From Persicaria tinctoria (taxonomy: Eukaryota; Streptophyta; Magnoliopsida; Caryophyllales; Polygonaceae): DNA of 64,000 nt. Of this stretch, positions 9,709 through 19,265 are shown piece by piece. A program made the translations under genes and the position numbers. The stretch spans positions 65,909,688 to 65,973,687 of the forward strand of contig JBANSL010000013.1 in assembly GCA_037127255.1 (NCBI GenBank), in the 5' to 3' direction. Numbering within the stretch: the stretch's first letter is position 1; the number at the start of each line of letters is the position of its first letter. Below the pieces are notes generated by a model. The model had not been told where the DNA came from. It ran no database searches and saw only the letters and a program-made list of their open reading frames with translations.

Positions 9709-11514
9709 TCAAATTTTTTCTCCACATTTGACGGCATGGCGGCCCCCCACTTGGGCCAACAAATCAGCCTGTTCATTGTCTTCTCTAGGGATGGACTCGA
9801 TGGTAAAGTGCAATAAGGCTTTTCTCAGAGCGTTTACCTTTCGCAGGTAATCTGGCAACAATCCTGTCCTGGCTCCGTACTCTCCTTCCGCCTGCCTAGC
9901 GACAATCTCGGAATCAGTGTATACGGTGACGGTCCGAGCCCCGCGGGTCAGGGCTAACTCCAGCCCTGCTATCAAGGCTTCATACTCTGCCTCGTTGTTG
10001 GTGGCTTGGAAATTTAGCTGATGAGCAAAGCAGAAATGGCCCCCCCCAGGGGTGGTTAGTACGATTCCTGCTCCGCACCCATCCGCGTTTATAGCTCCGT
10101 CAACTTTTATCAACCAACCCTTCTGCGAGTCACTGTCTTCATCTTCAAAACTGGTTTCGCAGATGAAATCGGCTAAAACCTGAGCTAACGCCACCTTACG
10201 CGGGACGTATGCTATCTCGAACTCTGAGAGCTCAATGGACCGTTTCGTCATTCGTCCTGAGAGGCCTGGGGAGTGAAGAATCTGCCTCAATGGTAAATCT
10301 GTCAAGACTTCGATTCGATGATCCTGGAAATATGTACGTAGCCTCCTGGCCGCGAATATCAAACTGAGGATTACCTTCTCAACCGGCTCATATATAGTTT
10401 CGGCGTCCTGTAATACCCTGCTCACATAATAAACTGGGTATCGCCCTTCTCTGGTGAGAACTGCGCTGATAGTGGTTGCTTTTACCGCGAGGTAGATCTG
10501 TAAGTTTTCAGACTTTTGTGGTTGCTGAAGAGTCGGCACATACTGCAGAAAAACTTTCAGTTCATCGAAAGCTTGCTGGAGTTCAGGCGTCCACTGTATC
10601 GGTCCCTTTTTCTTTAATAGCGCGAAGAAAGGCAAGGACCTATCTGCGAGGCAGGAACAGAAACGTCCTAGGTAGTTGACTGCACCGTTTAACGACTGCA
10701 CCTCCCTGATAGTCCGTGGAGGTCGTAATTCCTGTATTGCTGCTATCTTCGCCGGGTTCACATCTATTCCTCTCCGGCTGACCATGAAACCCAGAAATTT
10801 TTCGGAATCGACCCCGAAGACGCATTTTTCAGCGTTCAAATTCAGCCCTCCCCGTCTCAGCGAATCAAAAGTCTCCTGTAGGTCTGCTGCATGATTTTCT
10901 GCCTTCTTGCTTCTTACTACAATGTCGTCCACATAGATGGACACATTCCTGGGCAGCTGATCGCGAAATATTTTATCCACAGTCCTTTGGAATGTGGCTC
11001 CGGCATTCCTTAAACCAAAAGGCATGACCTTGTAAAGGAAAATCCCCTGATTGGTGATGAAAGTGGTGCCTCTCTGGTCCAGTGGGTCCAGTTTAATCTG
11101 ATTATACCCGGAGTACGCATCTAGGAAACTCAGAGCTTCGTTCCCGGCAGTGATGTCCACCAACTCGTCTATCGAAGGCAGCGGGTAACTATCTTTAGGG
11201 CAAGCCTTGTTTAAATCCGAGAAATCGACACTCATTCTCCATTTTCCGTTAGCTTTCTTAACCAGGACCACGTTCGAGAGCCAATCCGAGTCTTCTGCTT
11301 CCTCAATGAACCCAGCTTCAAGCAGCTTATCTATTTCTTCTTTCGCTGCTCGGGACTTCTCCGGGGCCATCTTTCTCTTCTTTTGGGCCACCGGCCGCGC
11401 ATCATGACAGATTCTGTGGGTATGGATCGCGATGGAAGTGGGGACACCCAAGAGATCTTTTGGGGACCACGCGAACACGTCCCGCGACTGTTGGATAAAT
11501 TCTCTCCTCAGCAT
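9709..11514 (-). CDS. Tat element reverse transcriptase and RNase H
   Basis: This is an open frame of 601 residues. RT motifs are present: LVKKANGKWRM, SFLDAYSGYNQI, MPFGLRNAGATFQR and the catalytic YVDD. An RNase H follows the thumb (YYVSRVLQDAETIYEPVEK, LTDLPL). A second RNase H-type domain then begins KVDGA, with NNEAEYEAL, TDSE and DNEQADLLAQ carrying the acidic residues. This second domain is the one typical of Tat elements. The frame is shifted relative to the protease upstream (near 11500-11545) and integrase downstream. The first in-frame Met is probably not a true start, since the product should be a polyprotein. Confidence 0.93.
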   Translation of the reverse strand: MLRREFIQQSRDVFAWSPKDLLGVPTSIAIHTHRICHDARPVAQKKRKMAPEKSRAAKEEIDKLLEAGFIEEAEDSDWLSNVVLVKKANGKWRMSVDFSDLNKACPKDSYPLPSIDELVDITAGNEALSFLDAYSGYNQIKLDPLDQRGTTFITNQGIFLYKVMPFGLRNAGATFQRTVDKIFRDQLPRNVSIYVDDIVVRSKKAENHAADLQETFDSLRRGGLNLNAEKCVFGVDSEKFLGFMVSRRGIDVNPAKIAAIQELRPPRTIREVQSLNGAVNYLGRFCSCLADRSLPFFALLKKKGPIQWTPELQQAFDELKVFLQYVPTLQQPQKSENLQIYLAVKATTISAVLTREGRYPVYYVSRVLQDAETIYEPVEKVILSLIFAARRLRTYFQDHRIEVLTDLPLRQILHSPGLSGRMTKRSIELSEFEIAYVPRKVALAQVLADFICETSFEDEDSDSQKGWLIKVDGAINADGCGAGIVLTTPGGGHFCFAHQLNFQATNNEAEYEALIAGLELALTRGARTVTVYTDSEIVARQAEGEYGARTGLLPDYLRKVNALRKALLHFTIESIPREDNEQADLLAQVGGRHAVKCGEKI

Positions 11515-12463
11515 TGGAAAACGGCTGGTGAACGGTTCTCAAATCCACGGTCGGAACCTCCCTCTCGGAAGGCCGGACCTCGAGTTCGGCTTCTGATGCA
11601 ATCCCATTAGTTACACTGGTTGCTTCATTCTCTGGTGAAGGGTTTCTCTCGGCGTTCTTGGCCTTGCTTTGAGCGGTGTCCTCGAGACACATGACCTCCT
11701 TCTTTTTCTTCAGAGAGGTCACATAACAACTCCGACTTTCTGGATGTTGGCCGCACACCTCCCCCGTTTCACCCCCGGGGACCGGGAACTTAGCTTTGAA
11801 ATGGTAGATCGACACAACCATCTGAAATTTGTAAAGTGAAACCCTCCCTAGGAGTGCGTTGTAAGTGGTCGGAATTCGGACCACCGTAAAGGTGATGTTT
11901 TCCATTCTTCGGCGAGGGGAGGTGCCTAGAACTACCGTGAGCTCGATAGTGCCTGCCACCTGCACTTCATCTCCTGAGAAGGTGATCAACGTGCCGTGAT
12001 AAGGCCTCAAAGCCGTCGCTGACACGCCTAACTGGGAGAAAGCTTCCCATGAGAGTATGTCTACTGACGACCCTGTGTCGATGAAAACCCTCTTCACCGT
12101 TTTTGTGGCGATCTGCGCATGGATCACCATTGGATCCGCGTGGGGCATGCGGACCTCCTCTGCATCGGTCGAGGTGAAGATTATCTCCGGGTGCGGCTGT
12201 AAGGCGATCTTTTGGCTTGCAGTTGATGGAGGCTGCCTGGCCTCTCTCTCATAATTCTTTCTCTTTTGCCGACTGATTCCTGAGATCGACGGTCCCCCTG
12301 CTAGAGTGTCAATGAAACCTTCTGGTTCCGGGATTCGGTTGACCCGCGATCCTTCCGGGCGATCTTCGCGGCGTGGAGCCTGATTGACCGATACTTGCGC
12401 AGGCTGACCCTGCCCTCTTCGACCACCCCTCCACCAACGTCCCCTCCCTCTGCCCCTGTTCAC
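11402..12463 (-). pseudogene. Tat element nucleocapsid-like tail and aspartic protease
   Basis: The frame starts with an Arg/Gly-rich stretch (NRGRGRGRWWRGGRRG) that could bind RNA, followed by the retroviral-type protease. The protease has the active-site FIDTGSSVDILS at about residues 126-137 and LLGR near its end. It is in the same frame as gag but cut off from it by stops. The RT frame overlaps its last 113 bp on the same strand, so an indel or frameshift separates PR from RT. The enzyme would process the Gag-Pol polyprotein. Confidence 0.85.
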
Positions 12464-12766
12464 CAGGGGGTAACGCTGTTGCTCATCCCTCCCCCGAGGG
12501 TTTTCGAATCGTGAGGCCTGGTGGTGACTCCTTCTATCATCCGCGTGCCCCCTATCGTTGCGATTCTGAGCCTGCTGGTGACGTTGGGGGTTGTCGCGAT
12601 GCTCATTCTTCCTGGCCGGAGAGACTGGCTACCTCTTATGGCGTACTTTTTGGTCATAGCCTTGATATCTAGCGTCTGGATTCTCTCTCTCATGGTTGAA
12701 ATGGACCTCGTCTTGTCGGGACGCAGGTATTCCATCCGCGGAGTAATTCCTCATTGGTTTCGCCGC
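12464..12766 (-). pseudogene. gag-protease linker with in-frame stops
   Basis: The reading frame shared by gag and protease crosses this segment but is stopped by TGA at 12767-12769 and TAG at 12629-12631. The encoded stretch is rich in Arg, His, Gln and Asn, as expected for an RNA-binding gag tail. Frames on other phases here look like shadows. Confidence 0.7.
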
Positions 12767-13834
12767 TCATTTGTCTTTCCGAAACTTTCCCTCTATCTTC
12801 CCCAGGAGACCTCGTGGGCCCTCATTAGCCCTCGAGCTAGAGACCGCGGCTTCCTCTGCCTCAATCTGGGCAGACACCATGTTCCTTAACGTGTCATAGT
12901 CTTTTGGCTTTTTTCTGAAAAGCCGAGTCTTGAAACCGCCTTCCGCGATGTTCCCCATCAGGATTATAACCGCGGACTCGTGGTTAAAGTTGGGAATTTG
13001 AACTACCACAGAGGTGAAACGGGCGAAGAATTGTCCCAGAGTCTCGTTTTGCCCTTGCCTGATCGAGTTGAGGTCCAACATGGTCTTTTTTCTAGACCGC
13101 GAGCTTCCAAAATGGGATTTGAAGACTTGGGAGAGCTGGATGAAACTAGCAATCGAGTTCTGCGGTAGGTTGGTGAACCAAGTTAGGGCGATGCCGGTTA
13201 GAGTTGATGGGAACGTTCGGCATAACATTGCATCATTGTACTCATTGATCCCCATAGCGGCCGTGAAATGGCACATGTGATCATCAGGGTCAGTGGTGCC
13301 ATCACACTTCATCAGATTAGTGTCTCTCCATCGCTTGGGTACGAGTGCCAGGCAGACCTCGGGGGTGAACACTGAAGGAACAAAATCCATCTTCCTCTCG
13401 TTCTCACGGGGTGAACCTGTCCGGGTGGATGTGGATATATCAGATGAATGCTCGCCCCTGTGATGCTTGGGTGCACGTCTGTCTTCGCTTCGATGGTGTG
13501 CGCCAAAATCATCAGAGAATCTGGGCTGATAATGATCTTGATAAGCGCTCCCGTATATATTCTGCGGAAAGACGTTGAACGGGTTCCCCTGCTGGAATGG
13601 GGGGTACCCGTCATACCCGTAGAAGAAACCTTGTCCCGGGTTTGGAGGGGGGATGTAATGTTCCTTTTGCATGAAATAGCCTTGAGCCATTTGTGGTGGG
13701 ACGTACGGTGAGACGACCAGAACCTCCGGCGCGTTGTTCTGACCCGGAGAGTTTACAGGCAACTCGGACCCCTGGGATCCTCCGTGGTCATGACTCATCA
13801 TCCCGTGAGAGGCTCCTCCCATGCTTTCACTCAT
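12767..13834 (-). CDS. Tat element gag
   Basis: The frame of 355 residues starts 113 bp after the 5' LTR. The N-terminal half is Gly/Pro/Tyr/Gln-rich. The C-terminal half holds the retrotransposon gag core: MCHFTAAM, MLCRTFPSTLTGIALTWF, FIQLSQVFKSHF, and a conserved helix region with ETLGQFFARF. Gag forms the virus-like particle. The frame ends at TGA 12767-12769 within a basic region that normally continues into protease, so this gag is probably truncated. Confidence 0.88.
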   Translation of the reverse strand: MSESMGGASHGMMSHDHGGSQGSELPVNSPGQNNAPEVLVVSPYVPPQMAQGYFMQKEHYIPPPNPGQGFFYGYDGYPPFQQGNPFNVFPQNIYGSAYQDHYQPRFSDDFGAHHRSEDRRAPKHHRGEHSSDISTSTRTGSPRENERKMDFVPSVFTPEVCLALVPKRWRDTNLMKCDGTTDPDDHMCHFTAAMGINEYNDAMLCRTFPSTLTGIALTWFTNLPQNSIASFIQLSQVFKSHFGSSRSRKKTMLDLNSIRQGQNETLGQFFARFTSVVVQIPNFNHESAVIILMGNIAEGGFKTRLFRKKPKDYDTLRNMVSAQIEAEEAAVSSSRANEGPRGLLGKIEGKFRKDK

Positions 13835-13928
13835 TTTTCCACCTGTGCATACAAAAGGTATTAGCTAACGATAATGTCATAAATAATATTTTGATACTTA
13901 AAATCGGGAACCTCTCAGGGTGAGAGTG

Positions 13929-13946
13929 TTCCCACAGACGGCGCCA
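13929..13946 (-). promoter_or_regulatory. primer binding site of the Tat element
   Basis: On the minus strand TGGCGCCGTCTGTGGGAA follows the 5' LTR after one base. A PBS starting TGGCGCC implies a tRNA ending GGCGCCA. Asp and Arg tRNAs are candidates, but the match beyond the first ten bases cannot be checked here. Confidence 0.75.
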
Positions 13947-13947
13947 G

Positions 13948-14782
13948 TGACGAAACCGTTCAAGAAAAAGTGTGTGGCCCCCCCACGTCCCTATGGGGGG
14001 GTATGCCTTGGATTTCCTTTTATAGAAAAATGGGTAATACGGACTTACCTGAAGCCCTTTCCCCCAGTCAACCACCCGGAAGGGGTGACAGAACAAGGGG
14101 AAAGAGACCTTCACCTGAGCCGCTTACCCTAAAGGAAATGAGGACGGTCTTACCCGTTACCTGGGATCCCCGCGAATTATGGGGGTCCCACGATCGGAGC
14201 CGTCGAGTCTTTCGAGAAGTCTCGCATCTCTACTTATCCGGGTTCATCAAATGACCCAATGGTAAAGGAGATACGCTCGTCTAATACAGTAGAAGTTGAG
14301 GGTGAAATGATTCCGCATGTTTCCCGGCCCCTTATCCTGACGTCTAACTACCTGTCCCAAGTTGATTATGTTGTTCTCCTCTCTATAGGCGTCCGCGGGC
14401 TGTTTCTCTCCCAACCCTCTCTGGAACTAGCGTCTCCTCTCTCGTTTTTCCCAAAAAGTCCTTTGTTTTGGCTTCCTTTCTGCCTTTTATAGTACATTTC
14501 CTCGTCTGTCGAGTAGGGGAGATGTTCCCCTCTTTCGGCCATTTGTCGATGTCGTATTGCCAGGTGTCCAGGGAAAGAAATGCACTTGGATGGGGGGCAT
14601 GAACGCCACCTGTCCCTTTCTGCGCCATCTGTCCCATTTTTGCGCCATCTGTCCCATCTGTGCAAGTGTTCTTCGTCCGCGGACCGAAGGCCGTTATGTT
14701 TGTCCTTTAGAGTTTATTTTCATTAACCTTTTAAACCCTCTTTAACTGTTTCTTTAATTCCGTTATCTTTCGGGCGTCGTCA
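13948..14782 (-). repeat. 5' LTR of the Tat element
   Basis: It is 835 bp, starts TGACGAAACC and ends GTCA. The target duplication TCATG follows at 14783-14787. Compared with the other LTR it lacks about 45 bp after CGTCCGCGG, close to plus position 14398. Confidence 0.93.
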
Positions 14783-14787
14783 TCATG

Positions 14788-14918
14788 CCTTGGCATGGGT
14801 TAGCCTGTCTTGCGGCTTGCCGCTTGGCTTACCCGGCTCGAGTGCTTTGCAGGCTAGTGCTCGGTCCGTGGAGGACTAGTCGATAACCTCGGAACCTCCA
14901 CGTCATTTAAAAAAAAGA
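14788..14918 (+). repeat. tRNA-derived SINE, 3' part
   Basis: This is the continuation of the SINE after the Tat insertion. It ends in an A-rich tail (14908-14916) followed by the SINE duplication GTATGAAACA at 14919-14928. Together the two parts make about 247 bp. The next 100 bp (14929-15030) are AT-rich and hold nothing recognisable. Confidence 0.7.
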
Positions 14919-15226
14919 GTATGAAACATAAATATAATTTTAATTTTTTTTACAATGTAAAATATATCACAAATAATGTTTTTCAATACAAGTGGTGAAA
15001 CTATCCCAAGCAACTAAAACCAGTGTAGATTACTCTAAACCAGTGTAAATATAAGTGTACGAAGGATCTCAAGGCTTCAGGACAGACAAGGCTACTTATA
15101 ATCTTCCCATTTCTCTACAATTAAATTTCTATCCTCTTAAGCATATTGTTAGTTTATGCATGTTCTCCTGGAATTCTAGAAACTGACATGACTTTGGTTT
15201 CAAGATCTGCATGTCTAATATGATTG

Positions 15227-15589
15227 GTGCTCGTTTGGATTGGTTTGAAAAACCCATGAAGTTGAATATCTCAGGAAGTTAGATTGAATATCTGCGTTTG
15301 GTTAAAGATTTTCATCTCCAAATAAAACCCAGGAATTGATATTCCCATGAATTAACTTCCTGTGAAATACAGGAATTGGAATTACCAAGGGGTACATGGT
15401 AAGACAACTTCTACCATTTTCTTACTAATAAAAACCTCTTATTTATCTCACTATATCAAATCCACCATTATTTCATTTTTCAACCAAACATGTTTCATAA
15501 AATCACAGGAAGTGTAATTCATGGGAAATAGACTTCCGAGGAATTAAATTTCCGAAAAGTAGACTTGCTACATTTATCCAAACGAGCAC
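15227..15589. mobile_element. Tourist-like MITE, 363 bp
   Basis: The ends are inverted copies of GTGCTCGTTTGGAT, flanked by TTG on both sides (15224-15226 and 15590-15592). The interior is AT-rich and noncoding. TIR sequence and a 3-bp duplication suggest PIF/Harbinger relatives, although that group usually duplicates TWA. Confidence 0.75.
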
Positions 15590-15592
15590 TTG

Positions 15593-16462
15593 GTAGCATT
15601 AAACCTATTAGTTTATAGGGTTATCAAAAATCAATCTTTTTTTCATACAACATTACCCCTTTTAAATCAATCGAAACAACTATTTGCAAACCCTTTAGGA
15701 GAAATCTCAACATAGATTACTCTAAACCCAACCCCTATTCCCATGATGTCCAAGTTCTTTTGATGATGACTAGGAATGGTGGCTCTCTTAACCCTTATTT
15801 AGTTCTAAATTCTAAATCTGCTATTGTGATTCATGCTACTATAATCAAGTATATCACCTTGAACTATTTTTGTAAATTACAAATTTTTGCAAGAGCCAAC
15901 TGTCATGTCTTTATGAATTTACCTTGCAATCATCTATCTCTCTACTATTGGTGTGTTTTATGTCATTTCTTTCCCTATGAGTTTGTTAAACAGATAGGAA
16001 AAGCAAGTAACATAGAAGGACATTAAAGGAGTTCTCCAACTACTCTCGGTAGAAGAGAGAATATGGTGAAGATGACCCTGATGACAAGTTTGCATTCCTA
16101 TTCCTTGTACAAAACAAAGCCTTGGTCGTGCCCCTATAAACCCCCTCTAGGTGGTAAGGTGGTAAGCCGCAACAAGCATATCTACAAACAAGTAATCATA
16201 GGACCTTTGAGTAACCATTCCAACAACAATCTCGACACACATCTTACTTCACAGTTCAGTTACAAGGATGATCAGCAAGTCATGAGGACGAGACTTCTAA
16301 CTCCTCACTTCACCTGTAAAAGGATGGATATGCAGCTCAATAACAGGTATATATACTCTCTTGCAAACAATCCATGGTTTCACCCTATGATCTCATCATC
16401 CTTATTATTTACATAAAATGTCGTAACCCTCAGATCAGCAATGCAAACATGAATAGGAAACA
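15593..16462 (+). other. LINE 5' region without recognisable gag ORF
   Basis: Short frames at 15760-16026 and 16063-16416 do not resemble LINE ORF1 and no zinc knuckle is visible. This is either a decayed or replaced ORF1, or a 5' UTR. Confidence 0.4.
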
Positions 16463-17211
16463 CAAATCTTATTATTAAGATAGGATACTGGAATGTAAGA
16501 CGAACTCGATGTCCTGTTCTTTTACAAAAAATAAACCAATTGCAACATTCAAACAAGCTTGACATCCTTACTATTGCTAAAACAAAATCCACTAAAGCTT
16601 CTACTGATTCCCGAATACGAGCCATTGGATTCCATAAAGTTCATTCCATCAAAGCCAATGGTTACAAAAGAGGTCTTTGGATCTTGTACAAGAACCATAA
16701 TAAGATAGATCAAAACACCATTTTGGATCAAGGAGATAGATATTGTATCATCAAAGTAGCTGTAAATGAGTTTGTCTTTGCAATCCTCTTTTTCTATGCT
16801 CCCACAGTTGAACAATAGAAAAATACATTTTGGGAGGAAATCTTTACAGTAGTTCATAGACATTTGATTCCTACCATTATTATTGGTGACTTAAACGATA
16901 TCGAAAATGATACGGAAAAGAATGGGGGAGCTAACCCGACAACTATTCATTTTAGAAGACTTAACCATGTCAAACAAGAACTTAATTTAACAAAAATCTC
17001 ATATACTGGATCTCCATTTACATGGAGGAAAAATAAGATGGGAATTAACAACACTTTTGAGAGACTAGATCGTGCTTTAGCACATCAAGCCATTATTATT
17101 AGATCTAACAATCTCAGAATGCATCACCATCCCTTTTCTTCGTCGGATCATTGCCTTGTTACCTTGCAAATAGGTTCTAATGAAATTATGAAAGGAACGC
17201 CTTTTAGATTT
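16463..17211 (+). pseudogene. LINE AP-type endonuclease
   Basis: The frame opens with IKIGYWNVRR, the usual start of the L1 endonuclease. Further on are IIGDLNDI, FTWRKNKMG, ERLDRALAH and SSSDHCLVTL, which carry the conserved catalytic Asp, Arg/Asp and Asp-His residues. TAG at 16816-16818 interrupts it. It ends in PFRF exactly where the copia LTR starts, and the same frame resumes after the second LTR at 27456. The enzyme would nick target DNA to prime reverse transcription. Confidence 0.85.
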
Positions 17212-18220
17212 TGATAACTCCCTCCCTTGATGAAAATCGGAATAAATGTTTCAAAGGCTTTGACAGGATGTTTGTGTCAAAGGCCTTGGAGCATTAACAG
17301 TTGATGAAATACAAAACCTGTTTTATAAGTCCGTATATTATTTAATCTTATTATATACTTCCTTTATATTATATATATATGTTTGACTAACCTTTTCAGG
17401 AAGTATTTCGAGATCATATCTTTCCTTTAGTACATTTTGAGGAGATCAAATTCAAATAAGATCATGGCTTCGGAGTATCCATAAATAGAAGATTCAAGAT
17501 CAAGCCATGATTCGAAAGAGCCGTTGATAAAGATCTGGTGTTGAAGACCCTCACGCTCCATGCTCTTATATAAAGGAAATGAAGAAGAAGACAGAAACAA
17601 CAAGTGCTACACGAGCTTTCATTCATTCAAGCGAAATCTGTCTTCCAAAGTGTCTCTCTGCTAGCGCTCAAGAGTTTGTTGTTTATTTCAAAGCCTTTGA
17701 GAGTCACTGTGAGCTTATAGGATATATTCATTTATAGTGTTACTCCAGAGTTTATAACTCGGGAAGTTGCACTAGGCTATTGATTTGTGAGAGTAAGAGG
17801 ATTGTACTAGATAGCTGAGAGAGGTGGGGCTCTTCTAGATTGGTCTAGGACTCCAAGGGAACGTGAGTTGACTAGATTGCAATTGTATAGGAGAGAGGCT
17901 TCTCGGTTAGCTATTAGGATCCTAAGCTAAGCGAATCAATAAAGCCTTTTGAATCCTATGGTTGTGGAAGAACCCTAGGCGGGGACGTAGGCCAAGTTCG
18001 TGCCGAACCTCGTAAACAATTACTCGTGTTCTTCACTTATTGCTTTACCTTATTTCCGCACTTGGTTCGATTGTCTAACTTTGTGATTCAGGTTTAATCT
18101 CAAAGGTTTTGGTACAAGCTCCAAAAGTCTTGAGACTTTCTGCGAAAAACAGGCATACGCTATTCAACCCCCCTTCTAGAGTATTTCTATATTACATTGT
18201 TTTATATTATCAAACCTTCA
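17212..18220 (+). repeat. 5' LTR of the copia element
   Basis: It is 1009 bp. A TATA box TATATAAA lies at 17567-17574 and AATAAA at 17938-17943, so the expected promoter and polyadenylation signals are in order. It lacks the long (AT)n tract of the other LTR. Confidence 0.93.
17567..17574 (+). promoter_or_regulatory. LTR TATA box
   Basis: TATATAAA followed by G, inside the 5' LTR. The matching position in the 3' LTR (26797-26805) reads GATATAAAG. Confidence 0.6.
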
Positions 18221-18222
18221 AT

Positions 18223-18234
18223 TGCTATCAGAGC
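18223..18234 (+). promoter_or_regulatory. primer binding site, tRNA-Met type
   Basis: TGCTATCAGAGC starts two bases after the LTR. It differs by one base from the initiator-Met tRNA complement TGGTATCAGAGC used by most plant copia elements. Confidence 0.8.
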
Positions 18235-18278
18235 TTTACTCACTGTTTTTTATCTAACAATCTTGTGAGTTTTCGATC

Positions 18279-19265
18279 ATGTCTGGTGAAGCAAGCGGAG
18301 GATTTGCACAGGGAAGGTCCACAAGCAGACCGTCACTCTTTGTAGGAAACAACTTTGTCCACTGGAGATCTTTGATGAAGATTTTCATCATAGACCATGA
18401 TCTAGAGCTTTGGAACATTATAGAGAATGGTCCGAAGATTCCAAAGAAAGATGGACCAAATGATACCAAAGTTGCAAAGAAGGAGTCTGAATACAACCAA
18501 GCAGATCTTGAAACCATCTCCAAAAACTATAGGGCTATTAACTTACTTTATTGTGGTCTTAGCACTGATGAGTTTAACCGTATTTCATCTTGTAGGTCAG
18601 CTAAAGAGATTTGGGACAAATTGGTCGTCACCTATGAAGGAACGAGCCAAGTAAAAGACACCAAGATCAGCATCTTCCTTAGAAAGTATGAGCTCTTCAA
18701 GATGAAGTCTGATGAGTCAATCAAGGCCATGTTCACACGATTTACAGAAATCACCAACAACCTTGACTCTCTCGGCAAGAGCTTTACCAACGTCGAGAAA
18801 GTGAGGAAGATACTGAGGTGCCTTCCAAAGGAGAAATGGGGTCCAAAAGTAACAGCTATAGAGGAAGCCCAGGACCTCACCACTCTACCTCTTGATGACC
18901 TACTTAGGAAGCTAATCACGCATGAGATGATCCTTAATGAAGACGATGGAGAGCTTCCAGCTAGCACTAAGAACTTGGCACTCAAGTCTAAGAAGGATGA
19001 GCCCAAGGATGGATCTGATTCCGAATATGAGAATGACGATGAGGATGATCCTTTTGCTCTTATCACAAGAGGCCTTGCTAGAATTCTCAAAATGAAGAAG
19101 CAATTCAACAACAAGGATGGATCAGAGTCTTCAAAATTTCAAGGTAAGCCTCAATACAACAAGTATGAAAAGAAGACTAAACCGTTGTCTTGTTTTGAAT
19201 GTGGTGAAACAGATCATCTTGTGAAGGACTGCCCTCAAAAGACAGAGCCAGCCCAAGAAAGGTGA
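18279..19265 (+). pseudogene. copia element gag
   Basis: The frame of 328 residues holds a plant copia gag (UBN2-type) core: FVGNNFVHWRSLMKIFI near the start, SAKEIWDKLVVTYEGTSQVK, and LTTLPLDDLLRKLITHE. An acidic linker and one zinc knuckle (CFECGETDHLVKDC) follow. It ends at TGA shortly after the knuckle because of a shift. The basic stretch that should follow is in another frame leading into pol, so an indel lies around 19235-19262. Gag packages element RNA. Confidence 0.9.

Larger units (their letters stand above)
141..14782 (-). mobile_element. Ty3/gypsy Tat-lineage LTR retrotransposon, about 14.6 kb
   Basis: Two direct LTRs that start TG and end CA bound the element, and the 5-bp duplication TCATG flanks it exactly (136-140 and 14783-14787). 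On the minus strand the order is 5' LTR, PBS, gag, protease, RT-RNase H, second RNase H domain, integrase, tandem repeats, a long extra region, 3' LTR. The order PR-RT-RH-INT is that of Ty3/gypsy. A second RNase H-type domain after the RT-RH block and long noncoding or extra-ORF regions are typical of the Tat lineage. The LTRs differ by roughly two dozen substitutions by eye, mostly transitions, plus one deletion of about 45 bp. It interrupts the SINE. The copy is defective: gag-PR has two in-frame stops, the PR/RT and RH/IN junctions are out of frame, and integrase has stops. Confidence 0.93.
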
